Origin: Nereocystis luetkeana
Lineage: Eukaryota; Sar; Phaeophyceae; Laminariales; Laminariaceae
Direction: 5' to 3'
Assembly (NCBI GenBank): GCA_031213475.1
Contig: JARUPZ010000013.1
Coordinates: forward strand, 62,001 to 126,000
Length of the DNA: 64,000 nt
Part shown: piece after piece, positions 35,015 through 46,763 of the stretch
Position numbering within the stretch: the first letter of the stretch is position 1
Layout of the letters: each line of letters begins with the position of its first letter
Position numbers and translations under genes: made by a program
The notes under the pieces: generated by a model
Database searches by the model: none
What the model was told of the DNA's origin: nothing
The model's input: only the letters and a program-made list of their open reading frames with translations

Positions 35015-36711
35015 CGTTTAGCCTCATACTGTGAGCCAAGCATGCTTAACCTTCCGTCGTAGTACAACTATTTGTTTTGGGCTGGGGGTGTGTTTGAATT
35101 GCGATGTTGATCTGGAATTGTAGTCTCTAGTTGGTTGGACGCTCTCGGAGTACGGGTGTGGCCGCAACTTCACCCATACTGATTGATGTTGAACGCGTAA
35201 CAAACAAGTATTGACTTAGGTCTGGGGCTCACACGGGTCAATGAGATTGCCGGTTGGGCTGGTCTTTTGAGAACCCATACTTGTGACAGCGGACCAGGTT
35301 TAGTAAAATCGAAGAGTGCTACCAGGTAGCTTATGTTCTGGGAGCGTACGAAACTTACCTGCCGTTCGAAACGTAGCTGTATTGTGGTCTACTGCATTTT
35401 TCCAAACCTGGTGCGAGGCGCTTCGTTTTCACGGTCTTTGTGTATTCACCGGGAAGCCCATAATCACTTACTTGTCAAGAAAACACGACGTTTCGTAGAC
35501 CCGCCCATTTTTTTGCGAGGCTTCAACCGTTGATAGCACCGCAGTCGCACGGATAGATTCCATCCTGCACCCCTTACTCTCTAGGTGTGCACTGGCCCGT
35601 GCCTAGTAGGAAACCGGGTCGGACCGGACGGAAAGGTGGCGTTGTCGCTCTCAAACATTATCGAATAGCTGGGGATGAGTGGTGACTTGGGCAAGGGCAT
35701 TTTGCTCGTGGCCCTTGAGGCAACGTTCGGACACGTACGAGACGAGTTGAGATTATTTGTACGGTTGCAAACAGCGTGCCACTTGAAAACGTGAGTACGT
35801 CGGTTTTACGCTAGGGTTTCATACAACTGAACGGCGAAGGAATCGCATAGAGTGGGCCTTATCTCGCTACGGTATTGGGAAATCACACAGTTCCCCACCG
35901 TGTGGGTGTGTGGTTGTGCAATTCGGTGGGGCTGAATAATATGCGGGTTTTGTGGCACAACAATAAAAACGTACTGGTCGGTGTGGCTCTGCTTTCATGT
36001 TCCGTGTTGTGGTTGAGGTTAGTTTGCATTTGCAATCGCAACGATTTATCGTTACGGTTCGCTTCCGCGGTGAGACCGAAACCTAGCGCACGGAACCCGA
36101 CCGGAGTAAACCGGGTGCGTGTAGGAAGAAGGGTTCGAACGGTTTGTGAGCGAGTTTGTACCCTGGAGGTCCAGGGATCGCCATATGGTGGGGACACGGC
36201 ACACTCCTCCGACACAGTCCAAGAAAATTCCAAGAATCTACTCATGCGACTTCAGGAGTTGCGGGCGTCATTGACGAGAACGCCTGGCGTAGTAGTGAAT
36301 TTGAGGATGCTCACTTCGTTGGAGCCAACAGGGACTTGTGGGTACACACTGCATGCATTCGATTAAGTTGACGTGTTGTAACGACACTCCACCGTGACAT
36401 GATTTACTTCGGTAATGACCCCACGGCAAGCAATCCTCGTAATTATGGTTCGAGTACTCACGTGCCCCTACTTGCGTCATTGTCGTTATATGAAGACGAA
36501 GTTTCCGTTGATGGAGAGGTGTAAGAAACTCGCACCAGCAGGTTTCTGTCTTGATCGATGTTATTCGGCGATTACAAAACCGACGATTATCTGGTTATCG
36601 CCGCGTACTACTCAAGAATGATCGAAACCGACATATTTATGCGGTGTATCTCCGTATTATTAATTCGTGAAGCTTAGTTCAATACTACCAATAGTCAGCG
36701 TAATCACCAAA
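35015..36711. other. No firm gene downstream of the fucosyltransferase
   Basis: A plus-strand ORF at 35875-36366 (163 codons) has no recognised motif. An alternative frame at about 36260-36366 reads GVIDENAWRSSEFEDAHFVG, which looks protein-like but has no supporting splice partner. Nothing else is supportable. Confidence 0.4.
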
Positions 36712-37284
36712 TCAGCGTGTTACAGTAGTAGCGGTATCGATGTACGAGAACGATAGGAGAGCACTTGCTTTGGTCGATGATCGGACAGTCACGACATTGA
36801 TAATATCGCGTCGGATAGGTATTGCCACGAGCGAGTTGACACTTTTCACGGGCAAGCACCAACTGATAGGGGAAAAGGTTGCGGTTAGCGATGGGCCGGT
36901 CAATACGTTGCCTTGTGAGGTGCATCTAGCCGTGGGAAGTGTATTTGCCGAGTTGATCACGGAGCGTGCTTCTTGTGGAATAGTCGATAATGAGTGCATA
37001 CACTCCAATAACTCTCTCATATTGTCTAGGCTGTGTTTGTGACCAACAAGTGGCCTTTTCAACATCGCACAGCGTATATCCTTTGCGAACACGAGCCAGG
37101 TAGTGTAACCACTACCAGCGCAAAGCTTGTGCCTGTTGCCCTCCATCCTAGTAGAGGCCACAGGGTGTGCCCTCTTCTCGTTTAAAAAAGAGGGGGCATG
37201 CTCACCGCCCGCTTTCGAGCGCTCTCGGTCGTTCGCTGCAAATACACATTCACAAAACAAATGTGGAGGGTTGGGAGGGGCCAC
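36712..37284 (-). CDS. Hypothetical ORF, 190 codons, with an opposing ORF
   Basis: This is one of the longer uninterrupted frames in the gene-poor centre. It contains LVFAKDIRCAMLKRPLVGHK and RELLECMHSLSTIPQEARS, which look like ordinary globular protein, but no family is recognised. The opposite strand is also open for 100 codons at 36740-37042 (TTLIISRRIGIATSELTLF), so one of the two is a shadow. No intron, promoter or repeat resolves the strand. The minus strand is preferred only because it is longer. Confidence 0.25.
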   Translation of the reverse strand: MAPPNPPHLFCECVFAANDRERSKAGGEHAPSFLNEKRAHPVASTRMEGNRHKLCAGSGYTTWLVFAKDIRCAMLKRPLVGHKHSLDNMRELLECMHSLSTIPQEARSVINSANTLPTARCTSQGNVLTGPSLTATFSPISWCLPVKSVNSLVAIPIRRDIINVVTVRSSTKASALLSFSYIDTATTVTR

Positions 37285-40200
37285 GAGCTTTCGTTGACCG
37301 CATCGAGTTTTGATCTCGAGTCGTTACGAAATGGTGCATCGGCGTACCCAGCAGCGATAAGCAGAGTCTCCCTTTTATTCCCGACACGACGGGTGCGTAC
37401 CCTTTTACGGGGACGCTGGCACGTGCAGGAATACGTCGCCGAGTACCCGCGCGTAGGAGTTTCAGCAACATTTACATGACACTTGGAATTACAGTTATTA
37501 GAGGTTTGCAATCAAGACCCGTATTTCGCGATTGTAGAATGGTTTGACACGAGGGTATCAGACTCCTGAGCTTTTTTGTACCTATCCTTCGAGTTGCGTT
37601 GTTTAATTGTATTTTATGTGGCTTGGAAGGGAGAGCGGCTGGCTGACATGTCTACCGCAACTTCCAACTCGGTGTCATACCCATATGTCTTTGAACTCCC
37701 TTCATCGTCTAGGTTACACATAACAAATTTTCGGACGACTGAGACACCCGATGATCCAACACCATTGTACTCCCCCAACCATCGAGATTCTTCCGATACT
37801 TCTGCGGTTTACCCCATGCAGTATCTTGACCTGGCTATCTTTGCACATCCTTTCCAGATACTGGTTTACGGGACACATGTCCCGCATTATCCCAGGTGTA
37901 AATATATATTCGTTGAATTCCCATTCCGACAATACACCCGCAGCCGCAAGCGTTGAGGCACATTCTATCCTCAAGCGAGTGGAGGGCGTACGCTTTGGTT
38001 TACGCCCGACTTTTTAACTACTTCTCAGCACCCTCAACGCCTGACCATACCCCCACGCTTTTACTTGCTCCAGTGAACGGTACGAGGCAAGCGGCGCGTG
38101 TTCAGGTAGCGCTGCATGGCATACCAGTAGTGCTATCGTAAGAGCACCGGCTCCGCCACCCTCGCCCAGCTATGAACACGGGCCCCGAACCTCGTTCTAT
38201 GTACGTACAATGCCGCTACCAATATCTGGTGGCTTTATGGCTGCACAATCGTAGCTCAACATGGTCGGCACCAATCCATTGATAACGTCTTGACTGACTG
38301 ATGCCCGAAATAATACAGCATTTTTTCACGTGAAACGACGTGCTGGATACACCACACCTGAGCCATGAGCAACACTTCATCTGATCTAGCGAAGAAAACA
38401 TATACCTCAAACCCCAAACATAGCCAGAGCACTCTACCCCCAAACCCCAGAAATATATGAGTTCGATACATCCCACGGAATACGTCGCCGAGCCCGAGGG
38501 CGTGTTCTCGTCAGTTTAAGCGATCGCGAGTATCCTTGCAATACACTCTTGATCCACGGCGACTGGATCGACAGCTCGGTATCAGCGTCGACCAGATGGA
38601 AATGGGACCAATAACAAGAGCCTCCCCGCTGTGAGGCTCATCCGAATGATGGAATCTGAGCGGAGGCTTCGTCCCTGCGGGGACGCTCAACAGTACTCCC
38701 TTCTTTTTCGAGAGGTGCGACCGGTCTTTGTGAAATATCGACGTGCACTAGACTACTGGCGTCAATTTAGGCACCAACCTTCGCCCAGGTGGGAAGCACC
38801 GCTCCCTGCAAATCGTCGATTCCCGGCGGCTCGTGCCTCTTGAATCTAGCATAGAGAACTCATGAAACTATGTTGACCAATCCTGTATGCTTGCCTGGTG
38901 GGCCAGCGTTTGAATGGCTTGGTGATTAGCTTCGCCGTGTGACGTTATCACGGTGTACTCAGCTTGACGTACTGAGCGTGGGCCTGCGTTGCTACTCCTC
39001 CCGCTCGACCTGCCGCTCGTACCACCCGACGTGCCGCTCGTCGTGGTCGTCTCGGGCCGCACCGTGTCCTTGAGTCGAGATTAAATATATTGTGGGAAAA
39101 CAAATGATCTTCGCGAACGTGATGCGAACGCAGATTTCACAGTGGGTGCGCATTATACATGGCGGCCATAACTTCGCGGAGGCCAATACATCGCCTGTCG
39201 GACCAACGGGTGGATCGCCAGCGCTATATACGCGGAAGAGAACGTACGCTTGGGTAATTCTGCTTAATCAACCAACATGGGCACACACATATCATAGTCG
39301 TGTATGTACTCCTCAGCTCCGTCGTCGAATTGCTCAATTGTCAACACTGCCTTGTTCAAGATCTGGTACTTCAGCGAGAAAATCATGTGGCTTCAAAACA
39401 ATTTTACGTATATATATGATATGTATATATTGCTCCCATTACAACCACGTAAGGGATATCCGCAATATTTCTTGTTTTTCACCCTATTCACAGAACTGCT
39501 ACGCAGCTCAAGCATTTCGTGAAACCCCAAGAAACATACCGTTGTGTCTTCTCGTGCCGTTCATGCCTCAACGGTATCATCGATAATGATGTAGTGTCTG
39601 TCATACTGAGAGCCGTGTTAAAGTTGCCATGACTCTTGTTTCCCCTGCCACCGCCGTTGGCCAGAGTATACATCCGCCTGAGAGTTTCCAAGCGATGCAG
39701 TATTCTACTTTGACACGGCCTCTACAGTAGTTGGCATGTTTTAGGAAAGGCGAATTATTTGTTTGCAAAATTCCGTGCAGAAGACTTCGCAGTGGTGGAG
39801 GCAACCCTTTGGCAAACACCTTCGCGGTAGTGGAGCAGCCCCTCCGCCAGACCGGCGAGCGACAAGACGCTGCCGACATAACATTGTAAGGGAACAGGTG
39901 TCGCTATATTAACACGTACCGGAAGTTGGCTACAATGATGGGAAACCGAAGGAGCACGATGACGTCGCGAATATGGAAGCGGACGTCGTTGTCCCCAGTT
40001 TAAGCAACAAGGCCGGCCACCTAGAGGCGTTCTTTTAAAACAGCAAGTGAGATCCAGCCCGTTTTCGAGTTTGAAAGTTTCGGGTACTCGAGTGAGGGCC
40101 GGTACAATCCCGGTAATTTAATATCGTTTTTTGTTTTTAGTCGTCGCTTTTACTTTCCAGCCTAACTCGTTAGAGGTTTTACCCTCAGCGATTTTCTTGA

Positions 40201-40639
40201 CAAGGCTTGGTCACAGGTGTCGTCCCTTCTCCTCCCTGGTACGTGCCTTTATTGTTTGTCGCGCATAGTGTTCAGCATTCCCACTGCTCGTCGATTTTCA
40301 TCGAATGTAGCTAACTCACGCTCTCGTGCTTTCCGCCAACCAACTTGTTTATGCTAGGAAAGGTCCCTACGAGCATGCGCTCGGTGAGACTTGAACCCAC
40401 GGAATTGATATTGATAGGCACGTGGACCACCTACCAAGTCACCGGCGACGCCGGTATTTGGGCTAAGTGGCACGTCCTTACCACGTACGGCATCTCACAG
40501 GTGGTGACGAAGGCGTTACGGCCACATCAACACCAGGGAACCGATACGGGCTGTTTTCGCCGAAGGTGCACCCATCAAAACCAACCGCCAGGCTTTCGTC
40601 GGTAGTGGAGGCTCCGCGGTATCACTCGTAGCAAAGGTT
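37285..40639. other. No firm gene
   Basis: Several ORFs of 60-164 codons on both strands are unrecognised. Around 38996-39045 a CCGCTCG.CCTGCCGCTCGT-type 15-bp unit repeats and gives a Ser/Gly/Thr-rich translation on the minus strand. A T-arm-like sequence near 40384-40398 was considered and rejected as a tRNA. Nothing else is supportable. Confidence 0.4.
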
Positions 40640-40669
40640 TTAGGGTTAGGGTTAGGGTTAGGGTTAGGG
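40640..40669 (+). repeat. Interstitial telomere-like tract, (TTAGGG)5
   Basis: Five perfect TTAGGG units lie in unique-looking flanks. Flanking subtelomeric satellite is absent, so this is an internal tract and not a chromosome end. Confidence 0.95.
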
Positions 40670-42159
40670 TGAATCGTCGATGACCTTCAGTATAAGCATA
40701 TAGTATGGAGAGCAGCAAGCAGTTCGAGATCAGGGGGCAGAGGGTGGCTACGCTGTCGTCAATGCCGGTGGGCATGAGATGGCCGTGGAGGCATAGAAAT
40801 ACCACCATAATCCCTGTTAGCGGCAGCACGAAGGTGGAAGGTTTATTAAGTGCTGTGCATCCGACAAGCTTTCCCGAGATTATTAAGCATCGGAAGGCAA
40901 AGAACGCACATTGGAAACACAATGAGGAATGTGAGTTGTATGCGCCGGAAAAGAAATGTTTCAGGTGGGCTGTAATACTGGTCCACGATGATGCCGCACG
41001 TGAAGTGCGGGCGGTCGACTAATATTGTTAATATTTAGCATAATGGCGTACGATACGCGGAGCATGTGCACAGTCCCAAAATAGATTATGACACCACTTG
41101 TTGGCGACGTTTTTAATCCTTCGATATCACGAGGCTGGTTGTATTCTTGTGTTGGGCATTCTGACAATCAACGTTTGGTGCACGTGTCTTGATTGATTCA
41201 AAATAAATGTATCATACTGTCCTTGCAAACTGACTACACCCGACACTTACGGCCGGTGCACAGTTTCTGAGAAGGGAATATGGTTAGGCTATATATATGC
41301 TAAGAACGTATCCGTTGTATATGTTTCAGGGGGCTGTAGCAGCAGTGACTGACGAAGACTGCTTCTGCTTGTTGCCCCCCACGAGGATTGACGTGGTCAA
41401 CGAAAACACTTTTTGTTTGAGAAACTACTTGATGTAGGTGCAGGGGAAGATACGGTGCGCACACCTGTGAACCCGGTGATGGCTCCCCATGAGCACGCTG
41501 TTCCACCGACAAATAGTGAATGAATACTGATTTCACTCGCACGGGCTAGCTGCTTACTCCCGGCAAGAAAATCTTCGTGGAATTATCAGTAGGCGAACCG
41601 GTCGCGGAAAAAAACATCGTCTGATCTAATGAAAATATCCAGAGGAAAGGTGAGAAGAGATAATAAGTGGATATATAACTAACATCAAGGCAAACGTACA
41701 CAGCATCTGTGTTGTGACCAAATGCAAACAGACCCCAACAAATGTAGGGCTTGCATTGTTGCCCAGTGCCAGAAGATAGATATAGGAAGTGAGTTTGTCT
41801 GTTACATGCCGGAGCCCATGTGCGTTCACAGAAAACGGAGTCAAACTACAAATGAAGTATTGCCGCTCAAAACATCACCAAGACATTAACAGCACGCCGA
41901 CAATGACCAATTCGAAAGAGCTTGCGCAACGAAAACAGTTCCACGCGTTGGCCCACAATCAGTATTACGAAAACACAATTTAGTTACAGACAGAAGAAGC
42001 ATGTCCTCGCCGCTGTACGAAATACTACTAGTAATACTGTAGTACCTTTTTTTCGCCTATAGATATAAAATCTTTGGTCGCTTGGCACCCTCGGTTTTGG
42101 CGCTTCGCGCCGGTTTAGTTAAATTGCCGACTCAAGGTAAAACCATTGACATGCGGTCA
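40670..42159. other. No firm gene
   Basis: A plus-strand ORF at 40705-41022 (105 codons) contains HKAKNAHWK-like basic sequence and a C-x-L-Y-A-P-E-K-K-C motif. A GTGGGC donor-like site follows TTTCAG near 40965. It might be an exon but has no partner. The remainder is AT-rich and unassigned. Confidence 0.35.
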
Positions 42160-42322
42160 TTAATACTACTACTATTATCACTACTACTTCTACCCCTATT
42201 ACTACTACTCCTATTATTTCCGCTTACAAAAGTACTACTACTATCATACTACTACTACTACTACTACTACTGCTGCTCCTGCTACTAATAGTTCTACTAC
42301 TACTACTACTACTACTATGACT
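42160..42322 (+). repeat. ACT/TAC triplet microsatellite, imperfect
   Basis: Long imperfect (TAC)n and (ACT)n runs, with CTG interruptions, span this interval. Confidence 0.95.
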
Positions 42323-42364
42323 ATGCGAGATGGACACCGAGATAGGGGGGGGAAAAATAGACGG

Positions 42365-43170
42365 GCGGCAGAGTGAGGCTCTGTGGCTCTTGCCCGGTGC
42401 GGTTACCCACTCCTGAGAGTGTGCGACTGGACAACTTGCTAGGTATGTCATACTTGCGAGTACACGACTGTAGCACGTGCCTCGTACTAATTTGCTCCAG
42501 GTAAGCGGACCGTGGGAGCCAGGTGCGTGGTGTACGTCAAAGGGCTATGTGAAACATAGATGACGCTCGACAGACGAGTACTGCTGCTGCTGTATTTGCT
42601 GCCGTATCTGCCGCTGCTGAGATTGGTCAAAAACAGAAAAGTGGATGGGTTAAAGGCGGGCGATTACATTTTGTTTGAGATTTTCAACGCAGTGAAAGTT
42701 CACAGAGAAAATTCTTCATTGTCGGATTTGGCTGTCGTATCACACGTGTCCTATCATTTCAGCTGTACAACTAGGGTATCGGCCAGGCAGTCGAGCAGTG
42801 TGGGTCGGGTTAGGCGCCACACTGAGACAACGTGCAGCGAGACGGGAGGCAGTGTGGGCCTGGCTCTGTTGCTCTTGCCCTTGGCGATTCCCTGCTGCTG
42901 CCGAGGGCGTGCCACTGAACAAGTACCGTAGCCAGAGGCATGACAATACCTCGCATCAAACCAACATCCCAGGTAGACGGACCATGGGAGGCAGGTTGTG
43001 GTCTCGAATATGCTCGTTGTTAGGTGTACACCACCCGTGAAGGAGTTTGGTGCAACAGATGCAACGCCCGACAGATATATACTGTTGCTGCTGGATTTTG
43101 TTGTTGCTGCTGCTTCTGTGCTGCTGAAACTGCTTCTTCTTCTGCTCAGGTTGAAAGAAAATGTACGGCA
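42365..43170 (+). repeat. Imperfect tandem duplication, about 480-bp unit
   Basis: The halves share TGGCTCTTGCCC, CCAGGTA.(A/G)CGGACC(G/A)TGGGAG, a CGACAGA(C/T) block, then CTGCTGCTG runs and a GAGATTGGTCAAAAA/CAGGTTGAAAGAAAA block. Divergence is high. ORFs in each half are Leu-rich because of CTG repeats and are not convincing proteins. Confidence 0.55.
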
Positions 43171-43237
43171 GAGGGTGGCGAGCATTGGCACGAATTATTG
43201 CATTGGTGGCGGCTATTTACGATATATACATATATAT

Positions 43238-43414
43238 GTGTGTGTGTTCTTCACATTAAACCGTTCTTTCTACCCGTCGACATCCAGCACAACCAGTGTC
43301 CGTGCCGATTCTTCAATCCTAGAAGAGATACAAGTTATGTGGTCACAAAGCTACGCCACAGAGATACTACGTTGCCACGTGTGCAGTGTGCACTGCAGTG
43401 GGCAATTCAGAGCC
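43238..43414 (+). repeat. 165-bp module, copy 3
   Basis: Very close to copy 2 at 22081-22259: it shares GTGTGTGTTCTTCACATTAA, TTCTTTCTACCCGTCGACAT, AGAAGAGATACAAGTT and CACAGAGATACTACGTTGCC. It is the third known copy, 21 kb from the others and in the same orientation. Confidence 0.8.
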
Positions 43415-43449
43415 ACGTCATCATACTAGATACGACAGGCACGACATAC

Positions 43450-43750
43450 GCAATCTATGAAATAGTGAAACGAAAAGAAACAATCAAAGAGAAAACAAAA
43501 ACGAGGTAGACAAATCGAAAGAGAAAAAGAAGAAAAATGAAAGCAAAATCTAAGAAAAACAATCTGTCGTGCCCCCCCCCCGCAGGCGAGGTGGCCAACA
43601 CTTGAAAAAGAACGAGCTGGAGAAAAGAAAGAAACATGAAATAAAATAAGAAAAAAACACCACTGCTTGTAAACAGAGTAAGACAAAGAACCAAGGAAAA
43701 AAGTAACAAGGAAAAATAACAAAGGGGAAATAACAGGCAGACCAAAGCCC
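43450..43750 (+). other. Polypurine (A/G-rich) stretch
   Basis: About 300 bp is dominated by AGAAAA-type sequence on the plus strand, interrupted by a short CCCCCCCCCC tract near 43574. A second purine-rich stretch lies at 43965-44065. ORFs on the opposite strand here are Phe/Ser/Leu-rich translations of this composition. Confidence 0.7.
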
Positions 43751-43764
43751 AAAGCACCTTCCAG

Positions 43765-44123
43765 GTGGCGGCAGCAGCTTGTGGTACGAGTAGTATAGCC
43801 AGGTTTTCCCTGCTAATCCGCCTGGTACCTTCCTACCCAGACTGTCGTCTCCGCCCTGCGTTCGTCAACTATGCCCATCCCCTTGGCGTCAGACAAAACG
43901 AAACGAGCAGAGCAGGTTCGTCTTCCAACCACGCCACACGGCTCCTTCAGTACGGCTTATCAATCAGAAAAGGAAGAGGAAGAGAAAAAAATAATATGAA
44001 AATCACGGAGAGTCAGCGCAAGAAAGAAAAAAAAACAAAAACAAGAAGAGAAGGCAAGGGAAGACCACGTTCGAACCAGCTGCACCGGTTGGTAGCCCTA
44101 GTAGTATGGTCACGTTCTACTTT
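43765..44123. other. No gene; sequence 3' of the non-LTR element
   Basis: GTAGTATAGCCAGGTTTTCC at about 43791 is echoed at about 44099 by GTAGTATGGTCACGTTCTAC, followed in both by a C/T-rich block with a CCTTCCTAC element. This suggests an old duplication across the element's 3' side. No poly-A tail for a minus-strand insertion (poly-T on plus) is seen. Confidence 0.4.
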
Positions 44124-46208
44124 CTAGTCGACTTGGTGTCTTGCTACCCTGTCTGCCATCTCCTTCCTACTTTCGTCTACCGCCGTTTCCCTTCTACCCC
44201 TCCTGTTCCCCCCCCTCTCCACATTCCCTCGGTCGGGCTTTCTGCCACTTCTCCTGTTGCCCCCTCCCCCCCCGTTCCCTTGGGCACCATCCACGGCGGA
44301 TGCGCGGCGCTGCCTACTCATCTCAGCCTCAGTCTCGTGCCACCTCACCATGAACCGTTCGGCTGCTTCAAGGATCCCCCGGTACCACTTCCCCGCCTCT
44401 TTGGCTGCAGTGGACCACAACGCGGTCTCAACTCCAAACACCAAGGGGGCAACTTCCGTTGACCCTTCGGTGGCTCGGAACTCCCTAAGGTCTTCGACTA
44501 TGCATCTATGCCAAGTCTTACACTGTCCGCCTGGTCTCGGGTTCTCCCCACCAGCTATCGTCCCGAACATTACCCGACTGGGTAATCGCTCCTTGCTTTG
44601 CCGAGCCACGCCCCCCGCAAAGAAGAGCCGCCGTTTACGAATGGTCGTTTTGATGCTCTCGCAACGTGTCATCTTGAGGGCCTTCGCGTACGAGGGGGTG
44701 GCATGATCAGTGTGAAGTCGGCGCTGAAAGCCAATGACTCGCAGCAGGACTTGGTGGTGAGCCGTTCGAAGCTTGGCAAAGTGTTCCGCTCTGAGGGTCC
44801 ACGTCACACACCCGTACAGCAGGGTCTCAATCACCTCGGCCTTCAGCATTCGGACTTTAAGGCTAAGGGGGGCGGTCGTCCTATCATACAACTCCGGGCC
44901 GAACCGTTTGAGGCATGCTCGCATGAGGCGGATCCGTCGGTCGATTTCGAGCGAGAGCGCAGCGATTTCGTGGATAACGCCACCTAGGTATAAGAACTGG
45001 GTCGTCTGCTTATACCTCTGACCTGCCGCTTCGATGACGAGCGGTGGTGCGAGGGTTGTCCGGTCTGGTGTTTGTAGGACCATTGTCTCAGTCTTCTTTT
45101 CCGACACCGTGAGGCCTGCTGCTTCGAAGACAGTCACGATGACTGTCATCATTTTTGCGAGCCCTTTAGCCGACTTCGACACAATTCCTGCATCGTCGGC
45201 GTACAACATGCCCCATACAGACCTTCGCACGCACGCCAATGGCTCCTCCTTCCCTGTTCGAACTATTCCAGCTTCACAGAGTTGGACCAAATCCCTTACA
45301 ATGGCTTCGTCTTGGCTGAAGCGTACTAGTACGACGTGTAACGCAGCAGCGAAGAACACGTTGAACAGTAACGGTGATAGTACACAGCCTTGCCGCAGCC
45401 CCTGCGTGACATCATACCATTCCGAGAGCTCGCCGTCATCAGTACGCACGCGAGCCCGCATGCCATCGTGGAAATTACGGATAATTCTCAGCATCTTGGT
45501 TGGTACGCCAAGGCGTGTGAGTACCTTCCATAACAGCTCTCGGTCGACAGAGTCGTACGCATTCTGCAGATCGATGAAGCACACGTATAAGGGGATTTTC
45601 CTCTGTCGTCCGAGCTCTTGCAGCCGGCGCACGACGAACAACATATCAATCGTTGATCGTGTGGGGCAGAAGCCGCACTGTTCCTCGGGGAGTAGTTCCT
45701 CGGTCTCGCAGTAGTTGCTGAGGCGGGACGCGACGATTTTTAACAACACTTTGCCTGCGTGGGCAACAAGCGAAATCCCTCTATAGTTGTTGCAGTCAGT
45801 TCGATCCTTCTTTTTGTGAAGGACCTTGATGATCGCATATTTCCATTGCTGAGGGACTTCTCCTGTTAACCAAACATTGACAAGGATGTTGTGACAGCGC
45901 TGGGCGAATGCCGGGTGGTCGATTTTTAGGAGTTCGACCGGGAGACCATCTGGCCCGACAGCTTCCCAATTCGACATCCCCTTAAGTGCTTCGGTCATCT
46001 CGTCTATGGATGGTTCATCTTCAAGCGACAGTTTAGGCGATCGCGGTGGCAAGAGGTCGATGATCGTGGGATCGAGTTTCAGCGACTTCGTGTTCAAGAG
46101 TTTGTGGTAAAACCCCGCCCATCGTTCACGAATTCGCACCTTATCCCGTAGGATCGTGCCATCCTCGTCCCTAATCAACTGTTCGCTCCTCGCTTTAGTC
46201 CCTTCCAA
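44124..46208 (-). CDS. Reverse transcriptase of a non-LTR retrotransposon
   Basis: This 694-codon frame encodes an RNA-dependent DNA polymerase used in target-primed reverse transcription. Domains in order are [11 protein letters not shown] (near residue 84), [17 protein letters not shown], then [29 protein letters not shown] (first catalytic Asp, near 210), [17 protein letters not shown], and [11 protein letters not shown] (the YADD box, near 333). All three catalytic Asp are present. A C-terminal region with [18 protein letters not shown] follows, then a Gly/Arg-rich, low-complexity tail. The CP in FCPTRST differs from the usual FRPGRST. The first Met at 46208 is probably not the natural start: the same frame continues upstream past a TGA at 46266. 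A relic with an intact core, not obviously active. Confidence 0.88.
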   Translation of the reverse strand: MEGTKARSEQLIRDEDGTILRDKVRIRERWAGFYHKLLNTKSLKLDPTIIDLLPPRSPKLSLEDEPSIDEMTEALKGMSNWEAVGPDGLPVELLKIDHPAFAQRCHNILVNVWLTGEVPQQWKYAIIKVLHKKKDRTDCNNYRGISLVAHAGKVLLKIVASRLSNYCETEELLPEEQCGFCPTRSTIDMLFVVRRLQELGRQRKIPLYVCFIDLQNAYDSVDRELLWKVLTRLGVPTKMLRIIRNFHDGMRARVRTDDGELSEWYDVTQGLRQGCVLSPLLFNVFFAAALHVVLVRFSQDEAIVRDLVQLCEAGIVRTGKEEPLACVRRSVWGMLYADDAGIVSKSAKGLAKMMTVIVTVFEAAGLTVSEKKTETMVLQTPDRTTLAPPLVIEAAGQRYKQTTQFLYLGGVIHEIAALSLEIDRRIRLMRACLKRFGPELYDRTTAPLSLKVRMLKAEVIETLLYGCVTWTLRAEHFAKLRTAHHQVLLRVIGFQRRLHTDHATPSYAKALKMTRCESIKTTIRKRRLFFAGGVARQSKERLPSRVMFGTIAGGENPRPGGQCKTWHRCIVEDLREFRATEGSTEVAPLVFGVETALWSTAAKEAGKWYRGILEAAERFMVRWHETEAEMSRQRRASAVDGAQGNGGGGGNRRSGRKPDRGNVERGGNRRGRRETAVDESRKEMADRVARHQVD

Positions 46209-46732
46209 TCCTACCGTACTCTTAAGGTGCTTGTAAAAGCCTCTTTGGTCGTTGTTCGCTAGGAGTCATTCGGTTTCGGCAAGGTACGCTTCGAAGTACG
46301 CATGCAGTCCTGCGGCAATCACCTTCTGCAGGTTCGCACACGCAGATCTCGGGGTCTTCCACGCGGTTCTGTCCCGGGGGTGGGCACGCAAGAGTTGTCG
46401 TGCATCCTCCCTCGCTGTCCATGCTGGCATGAATGCGGCTAAGGTTTCGGCAGACTCACACCATCCATGTCTGCGGTGGCGACGTGCAGGGGGTGGTGCT
46501 TCTTTTTCGACCGCATCAATAACAGCCGTAGTGAAAATCTCAACCATACCAGACGTATTACGGGGCTGGATAGGCTGGTTGAGAGTGGAGATGACCCTGG
46601 AGACTACTCGTTCACGACACTTACCATCGGACATAAATATCTGCCTGTCGAACTCTCGGCGTGTCGTCGGTCTACGTATTTGTCTGTTGGGCGCCAAATG
46701 ACCACCGAGTCGGACATTGATATACAAGATGT

Positions 46733-46735
<3 letters not shown>
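44124..46735 (-). mobile_element. Non-LTR retrotransposon, 5'-truncated
   Basis: The element runs on the minus strand. Its ORF2-like coding sequence is readable from about 46700 to the stop at 44124, with one in-frame TGA at 46266-46268; the frame is identical on both sides (AETE, stop, [15 protein letters not shown]). The readable part before the stop (SDGKCRERVVSRVISTLN onward) is the linker that normally precedes reverse transcriptase. No endonuclease domain is found. The recognisable protein ends near a (TA)n tract at 46735-46763, so the 5' end is probably truncated there. Clade not assigned. Confidence 0.8.

Positions 46736-46763
<28 letters not shown>
46735..46763 (+). repeat. (TA)n microsatellite
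   Basis: A nearly pure TA tract of about 28 bases lies at the apparent 5' edge of the non-LTR element. It may be the insertion target or a later expansion. Confidence 0.95.

Noticed and set aside
40384..40398. Minus-strand T-arm-like stem and TTCAAGT loop suggesting a tRNA
   Set aside because: The five-base stem pairs (with one wobble), but no matching D-arm, anticodon arm or acceptor 5' strand is found in the next 80 bases.
42160..42322. Triplet repeat as a CRISPR-like or coding repeat
   Set aside because: It is a simple imperfect ACT/TAC microsatellite without spacers.
45034..45714. 226-codon plus-strand ORF
   Set aside because: It is the complement of the reverse transcriptase core on the minus strand, which has the catalytic motifs.
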